DNA from: a virus
DNA: 20,448 nucleotides
IMG/VR virus record: IMGVR_UViG_3300023108_000190
Coordinates: 1 to 20,448 of that record
Reading direction: 5' to 3' (one strand)
The translations under genes were made by a program, and so were the position numbers. Positions 1-8,407 of this stretch are shown here, in pieces; within the stretch, counting starts at the first letter, position 1; each line of letters begins with the position of its first letter. The notes under the pieces were generated by a model. That model was not told the DNA's origin. It saw nothing but the letters and a program-made list of their open reading frames with translations, and did no database searches.

Positions 1-298
1 CAACTTTGTCATGGTCAATATTTGCATGAAGTCCTTTCATCTGTTCATGTGTGCCAGAAAGTTTATTCTGCATCCACTCTGGAAATTCACCACCACCTTG
101 AATGTGTTGCATGATTTCGTTTGCAGCATATACAATGAACTTTAGTTGATCTGATGCCATAGAACCTTCATCTGGTGTTGCTGGTTCGTCTTGTTCTCTC
201 TTAACAGTTTTTGCTTCTGTCAAAGGTTTTAAGAGATTATCTTCTCTAGCACGAACTTGTTCAAGAAGATCTCTCATTGTTGTTGAGTATCTAGTCAT
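1..298 (-). CDS. Hypothetical protein, 3' end cut by the window
   Basis: Only the first 99 residues are present; the gene runs off the left edge. The ATG at 298 overlaps the stop of the upstream cupin-like gene by 8 bases, and a GGGAA sequence lies a few bases before it. The N-terminal 50 residues are charged and low in hydrophobics (several Glu, Lys and Arg), which suggests a flexible leader. They are followed by a compact segment beginning MASDQLKFI at about residue 51, with a Gly-Gly-Gly at about 69-71 and an EWMQNKL motif. From memory, short helical segments of this kind recur in uncharacterised and structural proteins of marine T4-like phages, but I cannot name a function. It is the last gene of the run that starts at the late-type promoter near 4400, so late expression is likely. 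Confidence 0.7.
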   Translation of the reverse strand, partial: MTRYSTTMRDLLEQVRAREDNLLKPLTEAKTVKREQDEPATPDEGSMASDQLKFIVYAANEIMQHIQGGGEFPEWMQNKLSGTHEQMKGLHANIDHDKV

Positions 299-566
299 AG
301 TTGTTTTCCCATATCTGGATTACCAGATTTCCTTTTCCTTTAATTATTCTGTGATATTCCATTTTAGGAATATTATAAAGTTTTCCTTTTTCAAGTTCTA
401 TAGGCAATCGGTTATCCATTTGCAATTTCCAACCCTCACCTTGTAACACTGTTACTTCTCTAGTTTGTTTGTCTCTGTGCCAGATTAGTTCTGTTTCATC
501 AACATCACTAGAAAATTCTCTTACAATGTATTTATCTTCTACTACTTGTGTATATGGTTTTACCAA
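291..566 (-). CDS. Small cupin-like protein (TTG start)
   Basis: This 91-residue protein looks like a single cupin-type beta barrel. It has an HRD segment near residue 30, a V-x-x-G-E-GW-x-LQ-DN strand pattern at about 40-52, a Gly-Lys-x-x-x-IP turn at 61-68 and Y-H-R-I-I-K at about 71-76, as in small sugar or metal-binding cupins. The metal-binding set is incomplete, so catalysis cannot be claimed. The only plausible start is a TTG at 566 inside the TGG-TAA end of the 850-residue gene. A strong GGAGG lies about 9 bases upstream of that TTG, and the next in-frame ATG is near residue 50, which would remove half the fold. Related small proteins occur in marine myoviruses with no known role. Confidence 0.72.
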   Translation of the reverse strand: MVKPYTQVVEDKYIVREFSSDVDETELIWHRDKQTREVTVLQGEGWKLQMDNRLPIELEKGKLYNIPKMEYHRIIKGKGNLVIQIWENNYD

Positions 567-3112
567 TAGAAGTTGCCTCCACCAGACAAACCAAGTTGTT
601 TTGCATAACGAGGTAGGTTACAGCTCCAGTAACCCGCTTTTGTTTTGTCTTTCTGTTGGTCGCAATTGTGACGAGCAGCAAAATTCTTTCTCGCCTCTGG
701 GTCATCCAACTTGACTTTCAAACCAGTTGTGTCACCAAATGTGACTTTCTTAACATTGCCAGTTGATGGGTCTTTAACATACACATAGTATTTCTTTGGC
801 CCACCCACTTTTGGTTTGTTAAGTTCTACATCCTTTTCTTCAAACATCATAGGGCAATCTAGTGGAACTGGTTGTCCTTGATAGTAGTCCATCTTTCCAA
901 TATCGCCTTCCATAAGTTCCTTATCAAAACCTACTGGTTTATAAACACCAATATTATAGGCATCTCTCTTCTCTTGGAAAAACTCAAAATACTTTTCTGA
1001 ACCAACACGATATTGATTCGATTCAATTAGACTTGAAGTCTCACACTCATTACAACAGTTTGGTGTTCCACAATTCAAATGTTCCTTAAATGAAAATCTT
1101 TCAAACTGTGCAACACTTCCAGTATCAATAATTTCAATATCACCCTTCTTTAGAAGTGCTTCAAATTCTTTCTTAGAGAATACTCTTTCTCCATCTGGGC
1201 CCTTTACGACATATACTTGTTGTTTGGTTACTCCCACTGAGGAATACTCTTTCCCAAACATTTTAATTTTTTGTCCATCCCCAAGTTGGTATTTCTTTTT
1301 ACCGTGTTTGACAATCATAGTCAAACCTTCTGATACTGTATACTTTTCTACTTCCTGTCCTGGCGTCATTCCTTGAAGCGCCTCCCTTCTTGCATCTGTT
1401 CCAATTTCACGAGGGTCTTCTTCTTCACTTACACCCTTATGTTTCTTCCACAAATCAGCATCGGCAGTTGTTCTTGTTTTACCACCACTGATAAATGAAT
1501 TTACTCTTGCGTGTCCCCATTGTTCTGGGGTTGTGCCTGGGCGATGTCCACCCTTCCATGCGGCAACACCACGATTGTAAACTTGTTTTAGAATAGATAC
1601 AGAGATACCAGATGCTTCTGCCTTTTTAGCAAGAGAAGTATCTGCGGCACCTTCATGTAGATTATCTATAAACTCATAAAAAGAACTTTCTCCCATTGCA
1701 AGATTTTGCAACTGTCCAATCATGTTTGTCAAGATTGGTTGTGGGATTGCAGAAATAACTGCCATCTGTTGTGGAGTTAGTCCTTTAACTTTCTTTAGAA
1801 TTTTATCAATTACACCTTCTTTATACAAGTCTGGGAACTTTTTCTTCATCTTGTTTGTATACTGAGATGGTTTAGTCTTTGCAGTTGCATCGCCTGGAGC
1901 GGGTTTGTATGCAGACTTATCATCATCGTCTTTCTCTGCACCCTTCCTAAAGTGAGCATCTCTCTTGTCCTTTGTGGACTTTGCCATCTCATCGCCCTCA
2001 GCATCTTTTGCATAATACTTAGCGGGTTGAGTTCCCTTCTTGTCTTTAATGTCTTTGTCTTGTTTACCTTCAGTTACAGATTCATATTGTGTTTCGTATG
2101 CCTTTGCAAGTTCTCTTGCATCAACACCTCTGAACTGTCTACCGATTTCTCCAGCATAATAAACAATGTCATGTTTTAGTTTACCGTTGTTCTCTTTTTT
2201 CTTTCTGTCAATAACAGATTTAAGAACATCTAATGCCTTTGCATAAATGTTTCTATGAGTAGACTTTGCAGCAATATGTTTAATGAGTTGTCCCATAGTT
2301 TGTTCTTGTAATTCATACAACCACTTCTTATGAGTTGTTCCATCTTCTTCTGCAAAGGTTAGATAATTAGTTCCTCTGCGAATAATTTTACCAGAGACAC
2401 CAGAGTAACTATCAGTAACTATTTCGCCAATAGTTAGTATCTCTCCACGAACATACATATCTCTAAAAATATCTTCTTCTGTGATTACTTCTGTTTTAGG
2501 AACAAAAGACTCACGAATACCCATATGTTTTCTTACATCTGCGAATAACTTGTCACCATCAGAGAACCCTCTTGGTAGTCCAAGTTTGAACTGGTCGAAA
2601 TCATTTGCAGATGCAGCAGCCCTCATCTTTGATGCAGACATTCCAGTAACACCTTCTGCATCTGGGTCACGCTCACCAGCAGAGACTACTTCAATGTTGT
2701 CAAAACCATAATATCCGTGTCTTGCCTCTACACCGTTATATTTGTTCAATAGAGAATTAAACTCATCAACTCTGTCAGAACCAACAACCATTACAATTGC
2801 TTTATGTCCTTTGTTGTATAGTGAAACTGCAATCTCAAATACATTTCTTGCCTTATCTACGACAATGTTCCTTGCGTGTTTTGGGAACATCTTTTTCATG
2901 TATGCAACCTTCTTCACATATGGAAGAGGGTCTTTCTTTGCGTTTTCAGAGTGAGATGCGAAAATATAATAAGGAGCGCCAGGATTGCTCTTCGCAACTG
3001 CACTAACCTTATCTAATAGTTTTTCGTGCCCTGTGGTTGGTGGATTAAATCTACCAAAGGTAAACACACAAGTGTCACCACGAGCCTCTCTAATCTCTCT
3101 AAAACTTTTCAT
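560..3112 (-). CDS. Large multidomain protein with N-terminal NMN-adenylyltransferase-like domain
   Basis: The protein has 850 residues. Residues 15-30 hold TFGRFNPPTTGH, the nucleotide-binding HxGH-type loop of the NMN adenylyltransferase/cytidylyltransferase family (here T-x-GH), and 158-164 hold MSASKMR, matching the family's C-terminal ISxTxxR motif. This head of about 200 residues would transfer a nucleotidyl group, possibly in NAD synthesis. Residues 222-266 look like a small KOW/SH3-like barrel. Residues 350-425 are a highly charged linker. Residues 501-540 hold a conserved-looking AAWKGGHRPGT...W..ARVNSF segment. A Cys cluster lies at 681-690 (C681, C686, C687, C690), and the tail at 810-836 carries RHNC...AGYWSC..PRY. 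It overlaps the upstream ligase-like gene by ATGA. The domain chain suggests a bifunctional or virion-associated protein, but substrate and role are unproven. Confidence 0.8.
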   Translation of the reverse strand: MKSFREIREARGDTCVFTFGRFNPPTTGHEKLLDKVSAVAKSNPGAPYYIFASHSENAKKDPLPYVKKVAYMKKMFPKHARNIVVDKARNVFEIAVSLYNKGHKAIVMVVGSDRVDEFNSLLNKYNGVEARHGYYGFDNIEVVSAGERDPDAEGVTGMSASKMRAAASANDFDQFKLGLPRGFSDGDKLFADVRKHMGIRESFVPKTEVITEEDIFRDMYVRGEILTIGEIVTDSYSGVSGKIIRRGTNYLTFAEEDGTTHKKWLYELQEQTMGQLIKHIAAKSTHRNIYAKALDVLKSVIDRKKKENNGKLKHDIVYYAGEIGRQFRGVDARELAKAYETQYESVTEGKQDKDIKDKKGTQPAKYYAKDAEGDEMAKSTKDKRDAHFRKGAEKDDDDKSAYKPAPGDATAKTKPSQYTNKMKKKFPDLYKEGVIDKILKKVKGLTPQQMAVISAIPQPILTNMIGQLQNLAMGESSFYEFIDNLHEGAADTSLAKKAEASGISVSILKQVYNRGVAAWKGGHRPGTTPEQWGHARVNSFISGGKTRTTADADLWKKHKGVSEEEDPREIGTDARREALQGMTPGQEVEKYTVSEGLTMIVKHGKKKYQLGDGQKIKMFGKEYSSVGVTKQQVYVVKGPDGERVFSKKEFEALLKKGDIEIIDTGSVAQFERFSFKEHLNCGTPNCCNECETSSLIESNQYRVGSEKYFEFFQEKRDAYNIGVYKPVGFDKELMEGDIGKMDYYQGQPVPLDCPMMFEEKDVELNKPKVGGPKKYYVYVKDPSTGNVKKVTFGDTTGLKVKLDDPEARKNFAARHNCDQQKDKTKAGYWSCNLPRYAKQLGLSGGGNFYW

Positions 3113-4353
3113 TTATCCCATGCCTTTATTGCAGTAAAGTTATTGTAACTAAATTCCATTCTATCGACTAATTTAACTGCACCACCAGTAGTTCTGTCAA
3201 TTGCAACATAACCCTCTGGGTTTACAACTTTGAACCCATTGTCAGTTTTAATAAAAGTTCCAATGCTTCTAACAGTATTTAGTTTCTTTACAATACCCAT
3301 CTTTGCATCCACAATATAGTTCTGGAATGTCAATATATTAGTTAAATTACCGATATGTTTTTTTAGTTCACGAACAGTTTCTTTTTTATTGTTTTCAGCA
3401 GTCTCTTTTGTTGCTGGTGTTTTTAGTTTATCAATTCGTTTTTGATATACACCTTCAACCCACGCAATGTATCCTTGTGCGTGTTGTTTAGGATTAGTAA
3501 TCTTTTGTCCAGCACGAACCTTTGAGTTATTGTATGTTTTCAAAGACGCACCAGATAAGTCACCAGTAAAACTATTTTGAATATTCAAGAAACTGGTCAA
3601 CAGTGAAGAGTTGATAGTTCTGAATGTTGAACCAGCACCAGACAATGATGCAGTTACAGCATCTGTTTCTGCCTGTGTCATAGTTGCAGAACCAGAAGTA
3701 TCTTTATAAGTTGCATCATCCATCCATACAGAAGATGATCTACCCAACTTAGAAATGTTTGCACCAAACGATGCCTTCATGTCTTGTAGTGTCTTACCAG
3801 AATATGTGGTGTGCCACACCACACCAATCTTTGCATTTTTAATCTGTCTACCCAAATCAGAATTTACATCTGCGGCGTAAACGATTGTGTTTGGTTGAAA
3901 TGTGTAATAAGATTTACCATCAATCTTTTCTGTGGAAACCGTATCACTAGTGAACATCAAGTCTCCTTGTAGAACACCAGTGATTCCTAGTTTAGAAAAT
4001 TCTGAAAGTGCAACTTTGAACTTAGTTGCCAAGTCGCCAGAAACATCCGAATCTACTTCAGATGCAGTCTTGTATAATTTTGGATTTTTGTTAAATACAG
4101 ATTTCTTTGCAACAAAGAACTTACCGTCTTCTGGGTCGATACCAGCAAAGATTGCAGGCGCACCATCCCACTTAACGGTCATATTGATAGAGGAACGAGA
4201 TGCACCTGCTAACATATCACGCAATGACCGTATAAAGTTGATAGAGGCACGCCCTCCATCAACTCCATAGTTGAGAATTTCGTCTTCGATATGTTCTAGG
4301 TGTAGATTTTTCCCACCTTTATCTTCAGTGAGAAATCCATTGAATTTTAACAT
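3109..4353 (-). CDS. Putative ligase-like nucleotidyltransferase (phage protein of unknown function)
   Basis: The protein has 414 residues and I believe belongs to a phage family known only as a DUF (DUF6267, from memory). It shows motifs spaced like those of the covalent nucleotidyltransferases (DNA/RNA ligases, capping enzymes). K61-W-D-G64 matches motif I (KxDG, the lysine that takes AMP or GMP). G126-VLQGDLMF resembles motif III, and KIGVVWH at 175-181 resembles IIIa. PEGYVAID at 379-386 resembles motif IV, and AVKLVDR at 392-398 resembles motif V. A stretch of about 190 residues rich in Ser, Thr and Ala separates the IIIa-like and IV-like segments. The ATG at 4353 lies about 40 bases below a TATAAATA late-type promoter. 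The gene is translationally coupled (ATGA) to the NMN-adenylyltransferase-like gene. The enzyme assignment is an inference. Confidence 0.7.
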   Translation of the reverse strand: MLKFNGFLTEDKGGKNLHLEHIEDEILNYGVDGGRASINFIRSLRDMLAGASRSSINMTVKWDGAPAIFAGIDPEDGKFFVAKKSVFNKNPKLYKTASEVDSDVSGDLATKFKVALSEFSKLGITGVLQGDLMFTSDTVSTEKIDGKSYYTFQPNTIVYAADVNSDLGRQIKNAKIGVVWHTTYSGKTLQDMKASFGANISKLGRSSSVWMDDATYKDTSGSATMTQAETDAVTASLSGAGSTFRTINSSLLTSFLNIQNSFTGDLSGASLKTYNNSKVRAGQKITNPKQHAQGYIAWVEGVYQKRIDKLKTPATKETAENNKKETVRELKKHIGNLTNILTFQNYIVDAKMGIVKKLNTVRSIGTFIKTDNGFKVVNPEGYVAIDRTTGGAVKLVDRMEFSYNNFTAIKAWDK

Positions 4354-4392
4354 TTTGACACATTTTCCATTTATACAAAGTTATTACCGTAT

Positions 4393-4400
4393 TATTTATA
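4393..4400 (-). promoter_or_regulatory. T4-type late promoter (TATAAATA)
   Basis: The minus strand reads TATAAATA exactly, the T4 late consensus recognised by the phage sigma gp55 with the sliding clamp. It sits about 40 bases before the ATG of the ligase-like gene, in an 90-base non-coding gap. It overlaps the -10 box of a sigma70-type promoter, so the site could serve both early and late transcription. Confidence 0.6.
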
Positions 4401-4426
4401 ATAACACAGCAGTCCAATATTGTCAA
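4398..4426 (-). promoter_or_regulatory. Sigma70-type promoter upstream of the ligase-like gene
   Basis: The -35 box is TTGACA (4421-4426), the spacer is exactly 17 bases, and the -10 box is TATTAT (4398-4403). It points at the ligase-like gene and lies in the gap after gp41. The 15 bases ending in the -35 box (AAAAACATCTTGACA) are identical to those at the promoter near 19750. Confidence 0.68.
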
Positions 4427-4443
4427 GATGTTTTTAGAACAAA

Positions 4444-5832
4444 TTAGAATTTAATATCGTTGAATTTATCGTATTTTGCAGTATTACTTTTATCAAACAC
4501 TGGAGTATCATCCTGTCCAGAATCAATCAAATCATCTTGTGCTTCTTGTTCACAATCAAATAATTTCATTCTTGCACGATCAATTCCAATAACAAATCGT
4601 TTGTTCATGCCAGGGTCGTTGTAACGGTTCTTCAACTGCTTCACCATAATCTGGTTCAGTTGTTCTAGTTCTTCTGTAGAGATAAGAGCAAACATCAAGT
4701 CAGCAGTTGCAGGCAAACCAAATGATTCGGATGTATCCTCTAGTCCTACATCAGAGTTGGCGTAACCACCACGAGTAGTCTGGGTTGCAGACATGATAGG
4801 AACATTGTTTTCTACTGCAAGTCCTCTTAGTTCTTCTGCAATCGCCTTGATATAGAAGTATGAACCCACATTCGCATTACCTTTGAAACGAGCAGATGAA
4901 CAGATATTCAGATAGTCGATAAAGATAATATCTGGTTTGAAAGATTTCTTGAGAGCAAGTTCTTTCAACAATGCACGAAAGTGTCCAGTGTGTGCAGATG
5001 CAGTTGGATATTCTTTGATAATGAGTTTACCATTTGTCTTGTTTTGGATTTTAGTTAATCTATCTGTAAACATCTTTTTAGGAAGTTCATGCAAATCATC
5101 CATAGTGATGTTCATCAAGTTCGCATCAATTCGTTCTGCAATTCGTTCTTCTGCCATCTCCAAAGTGATGTAGAGAACATTCTTGCCTTGCATCAAAGTA
5201 GATGCCGCCATGTGACACATGAACAACGATTTACCAACACCAGTTCCAGCAAGTGCAATGTTTAGTGTTTTCTGTGGAAGTCCACCCTTAGTAATCTTGT
5301 TAAAGTATTCCAAGTCAAACTCAAGTTTCTCTTCTTTCTTGTGATAAAACTCAAATCGACTTGCACCATCATCAACATAATCATGTCCTACATTTTGATC
5401 AAATGCAACTGCAAGTGCTTCGGATAGAATAGATGGAATTGCTTCTGGGGTATGTTGTTTGTCTTTACCCTCAATGATTTGAATACTGGATAGGATAGAG
5501 TTGTAAACTGCTTTATCTTTACAGAACTTTTCAGTGGTATCCACCAACCACTGCATATCAACTTGTGCATCAGATAATGTTTCGACAACATTTAGAACTG
5601 TCTTGAACTCTTCTTCATTTAAGTCTTTACGATTATCTAGTTCAATGGATAGTGCTTCTTTAGTTGGTTGATTACCATACTTCTCCATGAACTTTGTGAT
5701 TTCTTCAAAAACCACACGCTCTGAACGATTAGAAAAATACTCTGGTTTAATAAATGGCAAAACCTTACGAGCGTAAGGTTCATTATAAACTAGGTTACTG
5801 AGAGTTGTTCTTTCAATCGTCTGTGTTGACAT
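4444..5832 (-). CDS. 41: Replicative DNA helicase, T4 gp41/DnaB-like
   Basis: This 462-residue protein is the hexameric 5'-3' replicative helicase that unwinds the fork and works with the phage primase. It has a DnaB-type N-terminal domain followed by a RecA-like motor. The Walker A motif AGTGVGKS is at 195-202, a TLEM motif at 223-226, Walker B (DIIFIDYLNI) at 301-310, and a SATQTTRGG segment at 348-356 matches helicase motif H3. The length is close to T4 gp41 (about 475). The N-terminus (TLSNLVYNEPYARKVLPF) has the pattern of T4 gp41, which supports the ATG at 5832, and AAGGAAG lies just upstream. The start overlaps the upstream small gene by 20 bases. Primase (gp61) and helicase loader (gp59) genes are not in this window. 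Confidence 0.93.
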   Translation of the reverse strand: MSTQTIERTTLSNLVYNEPYARKVLPFIKPEYFSNRSERVVFEEITKFMEKYGNQPTKEALSIELDNRKDLNEEEFKTVLNVVETLSDAQVDMQWLVDTTEKFCKDKAVYNSILSSIQIIEGKDKQHTPEAIPSILSEALAVAFDQNVGHDYVDDGASRFEFYHKKEEKLEFDLEYFNKITKGGLPQKTLNIALAGTGVGKSLFMCHMAASTLMQGKNVLYITLEMAEERIAERIDANLMNITMDDLHELPKKMFTDRLTKIQNKTNGKLIIKEYPTASAHTGHFRALLKELALKKSFKPDIIFIDYLNICSSARFKGNANVGSYFYIKAIAEELRGLAVENNVPIMSATQTTRGGYANSDVGLEDTSESFGLPATADLMFALISTEELEQLNQIMVKQLKNRYNDPGMNKRFVIGIDRARMKLFDCEQEAQDDLIDSGQDDTPVFDKSNTAKYDKFNDIKF

Positions 5833-6121
5833 ATTGTAATTCTTCCTTATTTAATTGTTCTGTAATTATATCTTGTAAAATGTCACCAATAAGTTTGAAG
5901 AAATCATCTCCAATCATTTCTTTTGGTAGTCCGTTAGAGTCTAACATATCCCAATCGAATTGTAAAGATGCTTCTGTTTTTTCTTCGTTCTCAACAATGG
6001 ATACCTTACCGTATTGATAAACAACTCCTTGATATTTGCCCGCCTTTTCAGTTAATCCAATTCCTGTCCAAGTCTTATCTTTATTTTCTACAAAGGTATA
6101 CATTTCTCTAATATCAGACAT
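5813..6121 (-). CDS. Hypothetical protein, 102 aa
   Basis: I do not recognise this gene. It is 102 residues and acidic. It begins [15 protein letters not shown] and contains a beta-rich middle (GKYQGVVYQYGKVSIVE, about 28-44) followed by LQFDWDMLDSNGLPKE and a helical C-terminus (about 72-95). There is no signal peptide, membrane span or catalytic motif. Its start overlaps the oxygenase stop by 8 bases and its end overlaps the helicase start by 20 bases, which argues strongly that it is translated. AGGAAG lies upstream of the ATG. Its place directly before gp41 suggests co-expression with replication, but there is no sequence evidence for a replication role. Confidence 0.8.
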   Translation of the reverse strand: MSDIREMYTFVENKDKTWTGIGLTEKAGKYQGVVYQYGKVSIVENEEKTEASLQFDWDMLDSNGLPKEMIGDDFFKLIGDILQDIITEQLNKEELQYVNTDD

Positions 6122-6659
6122 AATGTAAATAACTTCCTATAATATATTTTGGTTTCTTAATAGGTTTTACTCCAGCATGAAGATGTGTCCACATTGGGGG
6201 GAACATCAACATTCTACCTATCTCTGGTTTTACTCTTATATGATACTGTGGGAAATCCGTAAATCCTGCTTCGTTATCATCAAGGTATAAAAAGAATACC
6301 AAGAACCTACGAGCAGAATCGTGACTGCCGACATCAACATGATCTGGAAACTCATCTTTGTCATTAGGCAAATATCGTTTCATACGAAAGTTTTCAAATG
6401 CAAATCGTTGTGGAAACATCTTATCTGTAACATTACAGTCTTGCATATACTTATCAACATGACTATGAAAGACTTCATATAATGCTTTACTAAACGGCTC
6501 CCATTCGGGATGATTTTGCAAATTGATTTGTGTGAAAGACATATGCCCATCTAACACCACTTCTTCGTGGTGTGATGGGTGTTCTTCAAACATTGCAATA
6601 AGTTGTTTTGCAAAATCTGGTGTGATTACATTATCATATGTCTGAATGAACTTCGTCAT
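6114..6659 (-). CDS. 2-oxoglutarate/Fe(II) oxygenase, prolyl-4-hydroxylase-like
   Basis: This 181-residue protein is a jelly-roll dioxygenase that would use 2-oxoglutarate, O2 and Fe(II) to hydroxylate a protein or nucleobase. H107-x-D109 supplies the first two iron ligands and H161 (HAG) the third. The lysine of P-K-Y-I-I-G (K171) sits where prolyl hydroxylases bind 2-oxoglutarate. The segment [12 protein letters not shown] at 117-128 is the usual central strand, and [14 protein letters not shown] is the typical pre-ligand strand. The C-terminus ends soon after the last strand, so this is a minimal catalytic domain. It overlaps uvsX by 26 bases at its start. The target is unknown. Marine myoviruses often carry such genes, and no host-derived signal is visible. 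Confidence 0.88.
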   Translation of the reverse strand: MTKFIQTYDNVITPDFAKQLIAMFEEHPSHHEEVVLDGHMSFTQINLQNHPEWEPFSKALYEVFHSHVDKYMQDCNVTDKMFPQRFAFENFRMKRYLPNDKDEFPDHVDVGSHDSARRFLVFFLYLDDNEAGFTDFPQYHIRVKPEIGRMLMFPPMWTHLHAGVKPIKKPKYIIGSYLHYV

Positions 6660-7704
6660 CTACTTCTTCATTCTCTGCTTCAAATTGTTTCTGATTACCA
6701 TACTTAAATTCTTGCCCAGCAGCATTATCCAACTGTTGCATGATTTCATCAGTAAAATAATTCTCTGGATTGTTGTTGATTGTCTTGCCGAATGTCTTAG
6801 TGCCATCAGGCAATTCGATACGAGTAGATACAGATTTGAAAATTCCATATTTCAGTGCGAGGTCAAGTAGTCCATAATAACGATCAAGTCCTTTATCATA
6901 TGTTAGTCGAACATCCACCATCTTGTTTTCAATAGTCAAACGAGACTTGGCGTTCTTACAGTGAACGATGTTACCAATAACTTCTGTTCCATCTTTCTCT
7001 TTCTTCTTAGAAAGATAGACGATAGATGATGCAGCATACTTCAGTCCAGAACCACCACCCATTTCTTTGGTTGGGAACATTGAACCAACTACATCATATG
7101 TATGGTTAGTAACAACCATTGGAACTTTTGCTTTACCAAGTTTCAAAGTCAATACACGAAATGCAGCCTTGAGAACTTGTGCCCGTGTCATGTCACGAGT
7201 TTCTTTACCATCAGCAGTATCTTCTACTTCTTTTGTTGTAGACAACATACCAAGCGAATCAAGGCACAACATCAAAGGCGAACGCTGATCCTCTGGTTGT
7301 TCAAGATATTTGTCTAGAACACGAATTGCCTGTGTTCTAAATTCTTGAACTGTGGTTACTGGTAGAATTACCATACGAGATGGGTCAATACCTCTGTCGA
7401 TAACCATTTGTTTTGTGATTGCAGATTCAGACTCAAAATACAACACACCAGCATCTGGGTTTGCATCAAGGAATGACTTTACCATGCCCATCACAAAATA
7501 GGTTTTACCTGTTGCAGATTCACCAGCAACAGCAGTGATTTTATTTGATGGAAGTCCACCGTAGATACTTCCAGACATCAATGCGTTGAAGATATACGAA
7601 CCTGTATCAATGAAGGAATCTACATCCCCTGCTTCAACGCCATCTGATACAAGTGCAGCATATTCATTGCCTGCTGTCTTGGCAATATCTTTCAGAAAGT
7701 CCAT
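6634..7704 (-). CDS. uvsX: UvsX, RecA-like recombinase
   Basis: This 356-residue protein forms filaments on single-stranded DNA and carries out strand exchange for recombination-dependent replication and repair. Walker A is GESATGKT at 61-68, preceded by the strand NKITAVA. Walker B is [11 protein letters not shown] at 144-154. The DNA-binding loop region has [11 protein letters not shown] at 200-210 and a Gly-rich [11 protein letters not shown] at 216-226, as in T4 UvsX. It is a little shorter than T4 UvsX (about 390), and the C-terminus is acidic ([11 protein letters not shown]), as in many recombinases. The ATG at 7704 has AAGGAG upstream and follows the MazG-like stop by two bases. Confidence 0.94.
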   Translation of the reverse strand: MDFLKDIAKTAGNEYAALVSDGVEAGDVDSFIDTGSYIFNALMSGSIYGGLPSNKITAVAGESATGKTYFVMGMVKSFLDANPDAGVLYFESESAITKQMVIDRGIDPSRMVILPVTTVQEFRTQAIRVLDKYLEQPEDQRSPLMLCLDSLGMLSTTKEVEDTADGKETRDMTRAQVLKAAFRVLTLKLGKAKVPMVVTNHTYDVVGSMFPTKEMGGGSGLKYAASSIVYLSKKKEKDGTEVIGNIVHCKNAKSRLTIENKMVDVRLTYDKGLDRYYGLLDLALKYGIFKSVSTRIELPDGTKTFGKTINNNPENYFTDEIMQQLDNAAGQEFKYGNQKQFEAENEEVDDEVHSDI

Positions 7705-7706
7705 AC

Positions 7707-8114
7707 TTAAATATCTCCTTCTTCTCTGTTTTCTGAGCGAAAAGTCTCAAACCCATTTGGGTATCGTGCTTCTAACTTTTCTATATTAGTATCTATAACA
7801 TCTTCCAATTTAATTTGAAGAGCGATACACGCCTGAGTAACATACCAGAGAATATCTCCAAGTTCTCTCTTTGCGTGATACTGTGCTTCCTCATCAAATG
7901 GTTTGCCTTGAAAGACACACTTCTTTACAATCTCTGCAAACTCACCACCTTCTGCACTGATACCAATTGCAGCAGTTAGAATTCTTTCTGGTGACACTCC
8001 ATGTTGGTCAATAACATCTAATGAATCAGAAAACGCTTGTGGGTCTTTTGACTCTTCACTTGTTACCTCATCAACAAATCGAGTGTAGTCGAGTAGAAAA
8101 TCTTCGTCTTTCAT
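7707..8114 (-). CDS. MazG-like nucleotide pyrophosphohydrolase
   Basis: This 135-residue protein has the MazG/all-alpha NTP pyrophosphohydrolase signature: E55-GG-E58, then E84-LG-D87, the four acidic residues that hold Mg2+. It ends with [10 protein letters not shown] (about 113-122), a usual C-terminal mark of the family. It would hydrolyse (d)NTPs or a related alarmone to monophosphate and pyrophosphate. Phage MazG has been linked to (p)ppGpp control and to nucleotide recycling, and the sequence does not decide between these. I chose the ATG at 8114, which overlaps the upstream stop as TAATG and has AAAGGAA upstream, over an in-frame ATG 51 bases earlier that would lie inside the previous gene. 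The N-terminal 45 residues extend beyond the core fold. Confidence 0.87.
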   Translation of the reverse strand: MKDEDFLLDYTRFVDEVTSEESKDPQAFSDSLDVIDQHGVSPERILTAAIGISAEGGEFAEIVKKCVFQGKPFDEEAQYHAKRELGDILWYVTQACIALQIKLEDVIDTNIEKLEARYPNGFETFRSENREEGDI

Positions 8115-8407
8115 TATACAATTCCTTTCGGTGGCAGTTGAATACCGCTGGTTTGGGATGTCCATCCAGAAGCAAGTTCTGGAACAGTTTCAATCATAAA
8201 CATGATACTAGAACGAGAAAAACTAAAATCACCATCTGGTTCTTTTCCTGTCATACTAATACCATTGACAAGTCCAACACCCTGCTGGGTGACTTGAACC
8301 ATTCGTGGTTTATATAGTGTAATGTGGGTGTCGCTCTCATCTACAAATCGCCCGATGATTTCTGCACCATTTGTCATTACAAGTGTAGTAACTTTATTTT
8401 TTTCCAT
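8114..8407 (-). CDS. Small Sm-like-fold hypothetical protein
   Basis: This is a 97-residue protein. The first 45 residues have the pattern of an Sm/LSm strand set (VTTLVMTNGAEIIGRFVDE, then ITLYKPRMVQV), as seen in small conserved proteins of marine T4-like phages. The last 20 residues are a Gly/Ser/Pro tail. If it is an Sm fold, RNA binding would be the obvious role, but no Sm2-type RNA contact is clear. I chose the ATG at 8407 over a TTG start 57 bases upstream because it leaves only a 14-base overlap with the GNAT-like gene and begins right at the fold. The stop overlaps the MazG-like start. Confidence 0.78.
   Translation of the reverse strand: MEKNKVTTLVMTNGAEIIGRFVDESDTHITLYKPRMVQVTQQGVGLVNGISMTGKEPDGDFSFSRSSIMFMIETVPELASGWTSQTSGIQLPPKGIV

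Noticed and set aside
8300-8320. TATA-rich string resembling a late promoter
   Set aside because: It does not match TATAAATA exactly and lies within the coding sequence of the Sm-like gene.
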